Source of the DNA: JAPYWM01 sp964489015
GTDB taxonomy: Bacteria > Bacteroidota > Bacteroidia > SpSt-205
Direction of reading: 5' to 3'
DNA: 24,125 bases
NCBI GenBank assembly: GCA_964489015.1
Contig: CAZAXD010000029.1
Coordinates: forward strand, 1-24,125
Of the stretch, positions 15,184-23,985 are shown piece by piece; the first letter of the stretch is position 1, and every line of letters begins with the position of its first letter. The translations under genes and the position numbers were made by a program. Below the pieces are notes generated by a model. It was not told where the DNA came from and made no database searches. It worked only from the letters and a program-made list of their open reading frames with translations.

Positions 15184-15552
15184 ATGCAGCGGTGGGTCTC
15201 ACTAGGATTATTATTTATAAGCAGTTTCTTGATAGCCTGTGGTAGTCACCGGGCTGGCATGAAAAAGCGCCGCAAGGTTCGAATGCCCTGCCCATGCAAC
15301 CTACATCTACCCAATTCCGTATATTTGTCACATGCGCAAGCTACTCAGCATCGGTTTGGCTTTAGGCGTAGTGACTGTACTAGTTCTCTCAGCATGCGGG
15401 CCCGCTCGAGCAGGGAAGGGCACCTCGCTATGGCAACGGCACGGCTCCTGTCCGGCGACCCGAGTCGACAATCACGTGTACTAGCAGCATACTTCCGCCC
15501 CGCTAACGCGGCGAATCCTTTATCTTTGAAAGCCGCGGGTTTGTCGCTATAG
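15184..15552 (+). CDS. Small lipoprotein, C-terminal extent uncertain
   Basis: The first about 45 codons look real: MQRWVSLGLLFISSFLIAC is a lipoprotein signal with Cys19, followed by GSHRAGMKKRRKVRMPCPC, a basic stretch ending in two Cys. The frame stays open for 122 codons to the TAG directly before sprA. From about 15320, however, it runs through a promoter box and a second small lipoprotein in another frame, and its composition there (many Arg, Ser and Ala) looks non-coding. I infer that the true product is short and that its stop has been lost to a frameshift, or that the long tail is simply unselected. The function is unknown. Confidence 0.45.
   Translation: MQRWVSLGLLFISSFLIACGSHRAGMKKRRKVRMPCPCNLHLPNSVYLSHAQATQHRFGFRRSDCTSSLSMRARSSREGHLAMATARLLSGDPSRQSRVLAAYFRPANAANPLSLKAAGLSL
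15320..15327 (+). promoter_or_regulatory. -7 box of second small lipoprotein
   Basis: TATATTTG, exact TAnnTTTG match, ending 4 nt before ATG 15332. No TTG at the usual distance. Confidence 0.5.
15332..15484 (+). CDS. Very small lipoprotein (50 aa)
   Basis: A short gene, in a different frame from the 122-codon frame that spans it. It reads MRKLLSIGLALGVVTVLVLSAC with a clean lipobox (LSAC, Cys22), then GPARAGKGTSLWQRHGSCPA and a short end, stop TAG 15482-15484. The mature part is only 29 residues, with one more Cys (Cys40). The promoter box 4 nt upstream and the well-formed signal support it. The start of its mature part (CGPARAGK) resembles that of the preceding small lipoprotein (CGSHRAGM), which suggests a related pair. 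No function is known; very short Cys-lipoproteins are frequent in Bacteroidota. Confidence 0.6.
   Translation: MRKLLSIGLALGVVTVLVLSACGPARAGKGTSLWQRHGSCPATRVDNHVY
15521..15528 (+). promoter_or_regulatory. -7 box of sprA
   Basis: TATCTTTG ending 24 nt before the sprA ATG (15553), the only gene here with a leader of normal length. No good TTG 19 nt upstream. No Shine-Dalgarno-like AGGAGG in the leader. Confidence 0.5.
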
Positions 15553-18500
15553 ATGCAGAGAGGTATAAGCCTGTTAGGGTTTTTTAGCCTGCTGGGGTGG
15601 CTGTGGGCTCAGGAAGACACGGTACGCTACAGGTTTCGGGAATCTCCTGCTGATGCCACGGCAAGGCCTCCGCTGGGTCCTCCCTGGTTCTTACCAGCTC
15701 CCTCCTCATATGAGGTGTTTTATGAGCTAACGCCCGACGGCAAAGGTTACTGGGTTTATGAACGCATAGGCGGAAAGCTCGTGCGTCGTCCTTCTTATAT
15801 CTCTAGAGCGGAGTACGAACGTCTGCAAGCCCAGCGTTTCCGACAGAGCTATCTGGACCGCAAAGCCCGAGAAGCGGCCCTATCTAGCCAAGGTAAGAGC
15901 AGTGCCCCGAATGCCCCCACTAGCACCCTATCAGGGCTTGTGCCCCCTATCAATGTCAATAGTGAACTGTTTAGGGACATTTTCGGTAGTGGTCGAGTCG
16001 ACATACGCCCCAATATCAATGTACTACTCGACCTCTCCTACCGGTCCAATCGCATGCGTAATCCAGCCCTCACCATTCGCCAGCAGCGCAACTCCAATCT
16101 CGCTTTCAACCAGCAGATTCAAATGAACGTCGTCGGCAACATCGGCGAGAAGCTCAAACTCCGCCTCAACTGGGATACTCAGACTAGCTTTAGCTTTGAA
16201 AACCAGTTTAAGATTGAATATCAGGGCACGGAGGATGATATCATTAAGAGCATCGAGGCCGGCAATGTCGGCTTACCCTTGGGCAGTACACTGATCACAG
16301 GTGGCCAAAACCTGTGGGGTATCAAGACCCGCCTCCAGTTTGGCTCCCTATTTGTGACTGCTATCGCCTCGCAGCAGCGTAGCAAAAGCCAAGAGATTAT
16401 CGTCAAAGCCGGCGGCCAGCGCCAGCAGAAAGAAAAGCGCGCCAGCGAGTACGATTACAATAGGCACTTCTTTCTGAATCACTTCTTTCGCAGCTTGTAC
16501 GAACAGTCGCTTTCCACGCTGCCAGTCGTCTCCTCCCCCATTAACATTACGCGAGTCGAAGTGTGGGTCACGAACCGCTCCAATGCTGTCGCCCAAAATA
16601 CTCGGAATGCGGTCGGCTTCGTGGATCTAGCTGAAAACCTTCCTACGCGCGGCGGCGTCTTGTGGAATTCAGGCCTGGTCGTGACCGGTGCCAATCCCGA
16701 CAATAACGCCAACGACGTCTACCAGCGGGCCCTTCGAAACCCCAGTGCCCGCAGTCGGGACTCAGTCGTGTACTACCTCACCCAGGAGGGTCTCACAAAC
16801 GGACAAGACTTTGAGCTCGTTGAAAACATGCGCCGCCTCAACGAGAATGAGTACTTCGTACATCGACAACTGGGTTACATCAGTCTCAACATCAACCTGC
16901 AGCCTAACGACGCTGTATTTGTCGCCTATGAATATACCTTGGCGGGTGACAATACGGTCTACCGAGTCGGCGAATTTAGCGTGGATCAGCCGGCAGACCC
17001 TCAAAATAGCAATGTCCTCTTTCTCCGGATGCTCAAGCCCCAGGCGATTCGCCCCGCCTTGGGTAACCGGCCATACCCTACGTGGGACCTGATGATGAAA
17101 AACGTCTACCGGTTAGATGCTTACAATGTACGAAAAGATGGCTTTGACCTTCAGATCGTATACGAAGCTACGGATGGAAGTGGAGACATCAGCTACCTAC
17201 CTTCGGCTGATGTACGAGACCGCCCGCTTTTGCAGGTACTGGGCTTGGACCGTCTGCGCAATAATATGGAGGCAGGTCCAGACAATGGATTTGATTTTAT
17301 TCCGCAGGTCACTATCTTTCCTGACCGCGGCATTATTGTCTTCCCCGTTCTAGAGCCCTTTGGACGGCATCTAGCTGACCAGTTTGTAACGGATCGCACG
17401 GGCGATTCAAGCCGTTACGTGTATGATCCCCTCTATCGTTTGACCCAGGTTGATGCGGTCCAGTATTATCCCCAGCTCAATCGTTACAAGCTCCAATACA
17501 GCTATGTAGCATCCACCGGGGCTGAAATTAATCTCAATGCCGTCCAGATCCAGCCCGGCAGCATCAAAGTTACGGCTGGCGGGGCACCGCTTACCGAAGG
17601 CGTAGATTACCAGGTGGATTATACCATCGGGAAGGTCACTATCATCAACCAGGGTATCCTTCAATCTGGTCAGGAGATTCGTGTACGCTTTGAAAGTAAT
17701 CAACTCTTTGGCATCGACCAGAAGACCCTTGTAGGGGCTAGCCTTGAGTGGCGCCCCACGAGCCGATTTCGGCTGGGTCTGACCGGCTTGTCTTTTTATG
17801 AGCGACCTCTTATCAATAAGGTCATTATCAGCGAGGAGCCAGCTGCTAACCTCATGTGGGGGGTTGATCTGAATTTCCAGGAGCGTTCGAGACTCCTTAC
17901 CGCCCTGCTCAATACGCTCCCCTTTTACACGACCAAGGATGAGAGTGAAATCACTTTCAAAGGGGAATTTGCCCAGCTACGGCCCGGTATCCCCCGGCAA
18001 GTGATCACGGGCAATGAGCGGGGGATCGCTTATTTAGATGACTTTGAGGGGCTCAAGAACGTGCTGGACCTGACGCAGTGGACCTACTGGAAGCTTGCTT
18101 CGGTTCCGCCAGAGTTACAGCCTGTTTCGAGCGACCCCCTAGGGGCGAATACTACCCGGGCGGCTCTCTCGTGGTATTTTATCGATCCTGAGTTTTTCAA
18201 TAGGCCTTCTAGCTTCGGGTTAGACGATCAAAGTCCGGCGCTTAACGCCCATTATACCAGGCGAGTCGAGCCGCAAGAGGTTTTTCCTAATCGCACGATT
18301 GCCGCCGGCAGCAACCTCTTGACGACCTTTGACCTGTACTACCGCCCGCAACTTCGTGGACCATATAACTACAACGCGAACCCCGCTGATCTCAATCCCG
18401 ACGGCACCTTCCGCAACCCTACCCGAAACTGGGCTGGCATTATGCGCCGTATCATCGGCAATACAGACTTTGAAGCGGCCAACTATGAATTCATTGAGTT

Positions 18501-21500
18501 TTGGCTCATGGACCCCTTCCTGGACGATCCGACAGCACCGGGCGGGGACCTCTACTTTCACTTGGGTCAAGTCAGCGAAGATGTTTTGCCGGATAATCGA
18601 CGGGCTTACGAGCATGGCCTCCCGACGAATGCCGCCGATGATGCAGCCAATCGCAACTTGACAGTTACCAGCTGGGGACGCGTATCCAATATCCAGATCC
18701 CGGCGTTAGCTTTCGATAACGACCCAGCTGCCCGACAGTTTCAGGACGTAGGCCTAGATGGCTTGCGTAGTGAAGCCGAACAGACTTTCTTTAGCAGCTT
18801 CTTGGCTGCCCTCCAGCCTATCCTCACACCCGACGCTTATCAAAGGGTCTTAGCGGACCCTTCCAGCGATGACTACGCGCATTTTCGAGACATAAGCGGG
18901 CCAGATATCCTAAGGCGCTACGAACGCTTCTCGGGACTCGAGGGGAATTCGCCCATACCACAAGGTAATGAGCCCTACACCCGACAAGCTAGTGCACTAC
19001 CTGACCTCGAAGACATCAACCTCGACGGTACACTCAATACCCGAGAAGCTTTTTACTCTTATCGTGTCTCTTTGCGGCCGAGCGATCTGATCTTAGGACG
19101 AAACTTCATCGTCGATCAGCGCGAGCAGGACGTCAAACTTCCTAACGGCACAACGATCCGCACCCGCTGGTACCTTTTCCGCATTCCTATCAGCAAAGGA
19201 CAGCCCTACGGGGATATTCAAGACTTCAAAGCCATTGACTTCATTCGGATGTACCTGACGGGTTTTGATCGCCCGGTTATTCTACGATTTGGTAAGCTCG
19301 AACTGGTAGCTACCACCTGGCGCCGAGCGCTCATCAACCTCAACCAGCGCGAGGAAAGTCTCTTGCCTGATCCGAGCGCCGACCCTACCCGATTTGAGAC
19401 AGGAATCGTCAATATCGAGGAGAATGGCACGCGGCAGCCTTTTCCCTACGTACTACCGCCAGGCATCTTGCGACAGCCGATCCCGGGTAGCCCTGTTGCC
19501 GGGCTGCTTCAGAACGAACAGAGCCTGGTACTACGAGTCTGTAACCTGTCTGATGGGGACGCAAGAGGCGTTTTTCGAACCTTCAGCTACGACCTGCGCT
19601 TTTATGAGCGGCTGCGCCTGTGGGCTCATGCCGAGCCACTTGCCGGCAGCCCTATCCCGCCTAACGTCCAAAGTACAGGTGATGTCACCCTTTTCATTCG
19701 GATTGGGACCGACTACTCTGACAACTACTACGAATACGAGGTGCCTTTGCAGCTCTCTACGCCAGGCGACCTTAGCCCCGAAAGTATCTGGGCTAATAAT
19801 ATTGAAATTATCCTCGAACGCCTAAACCTTGTCAAGGTCTTACGCGACGAGGCGAGACAGCGACAAAGCTTCCCTTTATCGCAGGTCTATAGCTACATCA
19901 CGCCAGAAGGGCACCGCATCTCTATCCGGGGCACACCCCAGCTCAATAACGTCAAAACGATCCTCATCGGCATCCGCAACCCTGACGATGGCCGGGGCCC
20001 TATTTGCGTGGAGGTCTGGGTCAATGAACTGCGGGTTACCAATTACAACACCAAGCCGGGCTGGACCGCCTCGGGCATGCTTAATCTACGCCTAGCAGAC
20101 TTAGGTAGCCTCTCCTTCTCGGGTAGCTACGGTACGCCGTGGTTCGGCTCGATTGAGCAGAAGGTCGGGCAGCGCACCACGGAGTCGCTTCAACGGTACA
20201 CGCTTACGGGCGGCCTTCAACTGCATAAGCTCTTACCTCGGAAGGCATCTATTGAGATTCCGGCGTTTTTCTCGTACGGGGAGCAGGTCTCTCGGCCTTT
20301 GTACAGTCCTTATGACCCGGACGTCTTACTCGTGACCCGTCTCGAAGCAGCTGCCCTAGCAGGCCGTCGCGACAGCCTCGAACGCATCCTGACGAGCTAT
20401 AGCCGCACCTATAGCTATACGTTTGCAGGCGTACGATTCACCTACCTGGACCCTAAAGCCCAAAAGCGCCCTTGGCATTTACAAAACTTTCTCTTTAGCT
20501 ACGGCTACAATGAGACCTTCTCCAGAAATCCCCAGACCGCTTACCTTTTGGCTAGGCAGTATACCGGCAGCATTAGTTATACGTACAATTTTCAAGCCAA
20601 GCCCTGGCAGCTTTTCAAAAAGAGCAAATTCCCCCTCTTCTCGGGCTTTAGTCTGTCCTATTTGCCGACTCAGGTCGGACTTAAGGTTGAGGGAAATCGT
20701 CAATACACGGAGCAGCGTCTACGAGCGATCGGCGGTGGCCCTGAAATCCGTCCTACCTTCTTTCAGAACTTCCTCCTCAATCGCCAGTACCTCTTGCAAT
20801 GGAATCTCATGCCCAGCCTCAGCCTAAATTACAATGCGACCGTTCAAGCTCGGGTAGATGAGCCGGAAGGCCCTATTAACACCCCCGAAAAACGGGATAC
20901 CCTCTGGAGCAACTTCTTGAGCATAGGCCGTGATCCGGCTCGCGGTCGCAACCAACGTATCCATTTTGGGCGTACACTCAACTTTCAGCAGAATATCTCG
21001 GCCACCTATCGCCTACCCCTTAATAAAATCAAGTGGTTGGACTGGACCAATGCCAGTGTGACCTACACGACGGAATACCGCTGGATGACAGCAGCACTGG
21101 GCCAGGAGCGGTTTGGGAATACGGTCTCTAACAACCGCACCATTCAGCTTACGGGCCAGTTCCAGTTTTCCAGTTTCTATAAGAAAATCAAGACTTTGGA
21201 TCGTTTGCTAAGTCCACCACCTAAGAAGACCATCTTTTCGCAAGCCGATTCTAGCCGAAAGCCAGGCGATGATCCTTACGTAGCGACGCGGACTATCGGT
21301 CGGGCGTTTCTCAAGGTGCTTTTTGGTCTCCAGAGCGCGGACATTGCCTACACTCGCCAGCAAAGTACGACCTTGCCGGGGTTTTTGCCAAGGCCCGCTA
21401 ATTTTGGCCTAGACTGGCGGTACGAGGACACGCTTTCGGGGCATGTCTCCCAGGCCCCAGGATGGGGATTTATCTTAGGCCAGCAGCCCGACCTAACAGG

Positions 21501-22755
21501 AGGATGGCTACGAGAAGCGGCGAGCCGAGGCTGGATGGCCCGAGACCCGCGCTTTACTTTGCCCTTCCAGCAGACCCGCTCCACCCAGCTCAATATCCGA
21601 GCCTCGCATTCACCCGTCAAGGACCTGCGTATCGACCTTACCCTCACTCGGAATACCTCCCATACCGAAGGAGGCCTCTTTGGCTGGGATACAACCCTCT
21701 CAGACTTCAATTTTAGCAACCGAAATGCCCAAGGTAACTTTAGTATGAGCTTTTTTAGTATGGGATCGGCCTTCCAGAGTCTCAAAAATCCGAAAGCCTT
21801 TCTCCAGATGGAGCAGGAGTACCGCTATATTTTTTCTCAGCGGCTCCGCTTAGCAAATAGCCAGTACGAAACCGTGCTCGGTCCAAATGCCGGCCTCACT
21901 CGCCGCGACTATTGGAATGGCTATACGGGCTCGCAGCAAGATGTAGTCCTCCTCTCTTTCCTCAGTGCTTACGGGCCTTATCGTCCCAACCGAGCCGCGC
22001 TCTCGCCTTTCCCCGCCCTTCCCCTCCCTAACTGGACGCTCAACTACACGGGCTTAAGTCAAATCGGAACCCTACAAAACCTCTTCCGCACCGTCACCCT
22101 CACACACAGCTACCGCTCGACTTACACCGTCAACTACACGCTAAACCTCCAAGCTAAAGACCTCAATGGCGATGGTTTCTCCGATACCTACACGCCTATT
22201 CAAGCCCCCCTGGACTCCGTCAGCGGGCTAACTGTCGTCAACTTTGATCCGATCTACATCATCAACGCCGTAAGCATTCAAGAGAGCTTTTCGCCTTTGC
22301 TAGGGCTAAACTTCGCCTGGAAAAACGGCTTCAATACCATCGTAGAGCTGCGACGAAGCCGCAATCTCACCCTGAACGTTGGAGCCCTTCAACTCAACGA
22401 AAACCACACCACCGAATTTTCTTTCACCGGCAACTGGCGCCGTGAAAGTTTCCTCCAACCCTTTTCCCTATTTGGCCGAACTTTTGAACTGCGTAATAGC
22501 GTGACTTTTCGTCTCGAGGTTACGTATCGTAACCTCACTAATCAAAACCGCCAGTTAGACAATCGGGACTTTGTGCAGCCGATTGGTGGGACGCGTTCTT
22601 TTACGGTCAAGCCCGCTATTGACTATGCCCTTAGCACCCAGCTCAACGTCCGGGTTTACATCGAACACACCCGGAATCGCCCCGTCCTCTCCAATGCCTT
22701 CCCTACTTCCTTTACAGCGGTGGGCGTTCAATTTCGCTTTAGTTTAACGAATTAG
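15553..22755 (+). CDS. sprA: SprA/Sov, T9SS outer-membrane translocon
   Basis: 2400 aa, close to the length of known SprA/Sov proteins. The signal peptide is MQRGISLLGFFSLLGWLWAQ. Typical conserved stretches are GLVPPINVNSELFRDIFGSG (about 128-147), IRPNINVLLDLSYRSNRMRNP, NVVGNIGEKLKLRLNWDTQ, GNVGLPLGSTLITGGQNLWGIK, the repeated GLDRLRN / PDNGFDFIPQ region, ERGIAYLDDFEGL, and a long series of beta strands to the C-terminal RVYIEHTRNRPVLSN and FRFSLTN, ending in Asn. It forms the very large beta barrel through which type IX substrates cross the outer membrane; in gliding species it also secretes adhesins. It is uninterrupted, in contrast to the broken genes elsewhere in the window. A probable substrate is encoded 15 nt downstream. 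Other T9SS parts (GldK-N, PorV) are not in the window. Confidence 0.96.
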   Translation: MQRGISLLGFFSLLGWLWAQEDTVRYRFRESPADATARPPLGPPWFLPAPSSYEVFYELTPDGKGYWVYERIGGKLVRRPSYISRAEYERLQAQRFRQSYLDRKAREAALSSQGKSSAPNAPTSTLSGLVPPINVNSELFRDIFGSGRVDIRPNINVLLDLSYRSNRMRNPALTIRQQRNSNLAFNQQIQMNVVGNIGEKLKLRLNWDTQTSFSFENQFKIEYQGTEDDIIKSIEAGNVGLPLGSTLITGGQNLWGIKTRLQFGSLFVTAIASQQRSKSQEIIVKAGGQRQQKEKRASEYDYNRHFFLNHFFRSLYEQSLSTLPVVSSPINITRVEVWVTNRSNAVAQNTRNAVGFVDLAENLPTRGGVLWNSGLVVTGANPDNNANDVYQRALRNPSARSRDSVVYYLTQEGLTNGQDFELVENMRRLNENEYFVHRQLGYISLNINLQPNDAVFVAYEYTLAGDNTVYRVGEFSVDQPADPQNSNVLFLRMLKPQAIRPALGNRPYPTWDLMMKNVYRLDAYNVRKDGFDLQIVYEATDGSGDISYLPSADVRDRPLLQVLGLDRLRNNMEAGPDNGFDFIPQVTIFPDRGIIVFPVLEPFGRHLADQFVTDRTGDSSRYVYDPLYRLTQVDAVQYYPQLNRYKLQYSYVASTGAEINLNAVQIQPGSIKVTAGGAPLTEGVDYQVDYTIGKVTIINQGILQSGQEIRVRFESNQLFGIDQKTLVGASLEWRPTSRFRLGLTGLSFYERPLINKVIISEEPAANLMWGVDLNFQERSRLLTALLNTLPFYTTKDESEITFKGEFAQLRPGIPRQVITGNERGIAYLDDFEGLKNVLDLTQWTYWKLASVPPELQPVSSDPLGANTTRAALSWYFIDPEFFNRPSSFGLDDQSPALNAHYTRRVEPQEVFPNRTIAAGSNLLTTFDLYYRPQLRGPYNYNANPADLNPDGTFRNPTRNWAGIMRRIIGNTDFEAANYEFIEFWLMDPFLDDPTAPGGDLYFHLGQVSEDVLPDNRRAYEHGLPTNAADDAANRNLTVTSWGRVSNIQIPALAFDNDPAARQFQDVGLDGLRSEAEQTFFSSFLAALQPILTPDAYQRVLADPSSDDYAHFRDISGPDILRRYERFSGLEGNSPIPQGNEPYTRQASALPDLEDINLDGTLNTREAFYSYRVSLRPSDLILGRNFIVDQREQDVKLPNGTTIRTRWYLFRIPISKGQPYGDIQDFKAIDFIRMYLTGFDRPVILRFGKLELVATTWRRALINLNQREESLLPDPSADPTRFETGIVNIEENGTRQPFPYVLPPGILRQPIPGSPVAGLLQNEQSLVLRVCNLSDGDARGVFRTFSYDLRFYERLRLWAHAEPLAGSPIPPNVQSTGDVTLFIRIGTDYSDNYYEYEVPLQLSTPGDLSPESIWANNIEIILERLNLVKVLRDEARQRQSFPLSQVYSYITPEGHRISIRGTPQLNNVKTILIGIRNPDDGRGPICVEVWVNELRVTNYNTKPGWTASGMLNLRLADLGSLSFSGSYGTPWFGSIEQKVGQRTTESLQRYTLTGGLQLHKLLPRKASIEIPAFFSYGEQVSRPLYSPYDPDVLLVTRLEAAALAGRRDSLERILTSYSRTYSYTFAGVRFTYLDPKAQKRPWHLQNFLFSYGYNETFSRNPQTAYLLARQYTGSISYTYNFQAKPWQLFKKSKFPLFSGFSLSYLPTQVGLKVEGNRQYTEQRLRAIGGGPEIRPTFFQNFLLNRQYLLQWNLMPSLSLNYNATVQARVDEPEGPINTPEKRDTLWSNFLSIGRDPARGRNQRIHFGRTLNFQQNISATYRLPLNKIKWLDWTNASVTYTTEYRWMTAALGQERFGNTVSNNRTIQLTGQFQFSSFYKKIKTLDRLLSPPPKKTIFSQADSSRKPGDDPYVATRTIGRAFLKVLFGLQSADIAYTRQQSTTLPGFLPRPANFGLDWRYEDTLSGHVSQAPGWGFILGQQPDLTGGWLREAASRGWMARDPRFTLPFQQTRSTQLNIRASHSPVKDLRIDLTLTRNTSHTEGGLFGWDTTLSDFNFSNRNAQGNFSMSFFSMGSAFQSLKNPKAFLQMEQEYRYIFSQRLRLANSQYETVLGPNAGLTRRDYWNGYTGSQQDVVLLSFLSAYGPYRPNRAALSPFPALPLPNWTLNYTGLSQIGTLQNLFRTVTLTHSYRSTYTVNYTLNLQAKDLNGDGFSDTYTPIQAPLDSVSGLTVVNFDPIYIINAVSIQESFSPLLGLNFAWKNGFNTIVELRRSRNLTLNVGALQLNENHTTEFSFTGNWRRESFLQPFSLFGRTFELRNSVTFRLEVTYRNLTNQNRQLDNRDFVQPIGGTRSFTVKPAIDYALSTQLNVRVYIEHTRNRPVLSNAFPTSFTAVGVQFRFSLTN
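22516..22536 (+). repeat. Perfect inverted repeat inside sprA
   Basis: Nine-base arms GAGGTTACG and CGTAACCTC around the loop TAT, in codons for LEVTYRNLT. It would form a stable hairpin in the mRNA about 220 nt before the stop. No T-tract follows. Confidence 0.6.
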
Positions 22756-22770
22756 CCTTACCTTGTGTTT

Positions 22771-23985
22771 ATGCGCTTACTACTGATGATTAGCGTGCTT
22801 TGGGCTCAAGACACCCTTCGCGTCTTAGCCTACAACCTATTAAATTACGGCAATACCCCCGGCTACTGTGATACGCGCTGCAAGGATCAGCAACTGCGAG
22901 TCATCGTTAACCACGTTCGACCTGCTTTGATAGGCTTTAACGAGATTGCGCCTTATGCTGGCTATGTGCGGCGAATATTAGATTCTGTCCTCAATGTCGG
23001 GGGCGTGACCTGGTGGCGCAGCGGGGTCTTTGCCAATGTCGCAAACGGGGATCGCATCAGCATGGTCTTTTATGATGAACGCCGCTTCGGCTGGTTAGGG
23101 CAGACGCTCGTAACAACCCAAGGCGGCCTTCGGGATGTCTATGCTTACCATTTGTATTACAAAGACCGCACGCTGGCTACCCACCAAGATACGCTATTTG
23201 TGACGGTAATCGTCTCGCACCTGAAGGCTGGTAATACGACATCTGATGCTACCACGCGCGCACAAGCCGCTACAGCGATTCGGAATTATATCCAGAGCCT
23301 CCCTGCGCCGAAGCAAGCGTTTGTCCTCGATCTTGGCGATCACAATTTGCATGGCGCCAGCGAAGCAGCCTATCAGCGCCTAGTCGAAGTGCTGGTTGAC
23401 CCCGGCCCCACCGGTGAATGGGATAACAATCCTACCTATGCCACCTATCATACTCAATCCACGCGAGTTCAGAGCTTAGCCGATGGTGGCTCAAGCGGGG
23501 GACTAGATAGCCGGTTTGATTTCATCTTTTTCTCGCCTGCCTGCACGACAAACAGCGCTAAAGCGCGTTACGTTCCCAATAGCTACAAGGCCTTGGGTCA
23601 AGACGGCCTTCACTATGAAAGGAACATCACGGATGCTCCGCCGGCAGCCGGTTTACCGCAGAGCGTACTTAATGCGCTCTATGCCCTCTCTGATCATTTG
23701 CCAGTTTATGCGGACTTTGCGTTGGCCATCCCCTCTGCCCTCACAAGCTTAGCCCAAGCCCAGACCCATGCGCCGTTTTTTGTGGTGCAAGGCGGCACTC
23801 AAATCACCCTTGAAGCAACGGAGATCGCTTACTTCGAAATTCTGACGATACAAGGGGAGCGCTTATGGGCGGGCACGCTAGCCGCTGGCGAGGGACAAAC
23901 CTTAAACCCGGCCCCAGGACTTTACCTCATCCGAGCCTATCAGGGAGGACAAAGCATTACAACGAAAACAGTGGTCTTACCTTAG
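22771..23985 (+). CDS. Secreted endonuclease/exonuclease/phosphatase-family protein with T9SS sorting domain
   Basis: 404 aa from ATG 22771 (GTG 22765 in frame is an alternative). A very short signal MRLLLMISVLWAQ is followed by an EEP fold: AYNLLNYG with Asn22, GFNEI with the metal-binding Glu58, VSHLKAG with His150, LGDHN with Asp190 and Asn192, SRFDFIFF, and the final SDHLPVY with the catalytic His. A pair of Cys (GYCDTRCKD) may form a disulfide. The last 70 residues are a beta sandwich ending GLYLIRAYQGGQSITTKTVV, typical of type A T9SS C-terminal signals. The likely role is a cell-surface or secreted nuclease or phosphodiesterase, exported through SprA. It follows sprA by 15 nt; only a degenerate -7 box (TACCTTGTG) is present, so co-transcription is likely. 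Confidence 0.9.
   Translation: MRLLLMISVLWAQDTLRVLAYNLLNYGNTPGYCDTRCKDQQLRVIVNHVRPALIGFNEIAPYAGYVRRILDSVLNVGGVTWWRSGVFANVANGDRISMVFYDERRFGWLGQTLVTTQGGLRDVYAYHLYYKDRTLATHQDTLFVTVIVSHLKAGNTTSDATTRAQAATAIRNYIQSLPAPKQAFVLDLGDHNLHGASEAAYQRLVEVLVDPGPTGEWDNNPTYATYHTQSTRVQSLADGGSSGGLDSRFDFIFFSPACTTNSAKARYVPNSYKALGQDGLHYERNITDAPPAAGLPQSVLNALYALSDHLPVYADFALAIPSALTSLAQAQTHAPFFVVQGGTQITLEATEIAYFEILTIQGERLWAGTLAAGEGQTLNPAPGLYLIRAYQGGQSITTKTVVLP

Noticed and set aside
21348..21785. Open frame of 145 codons on the minus strand
   Set aside because: Antisense to the sprA barrel region, rich in Arg, Ser and Pro as expected of a shadow frame, and no promoter box.
22759..22767. Promoter TACCTTGTG before the nuclease gene
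   Set aside because: It deviates from TAnnTTTG and the gap to sprA is only 15 nt; co-transcription is more likely.
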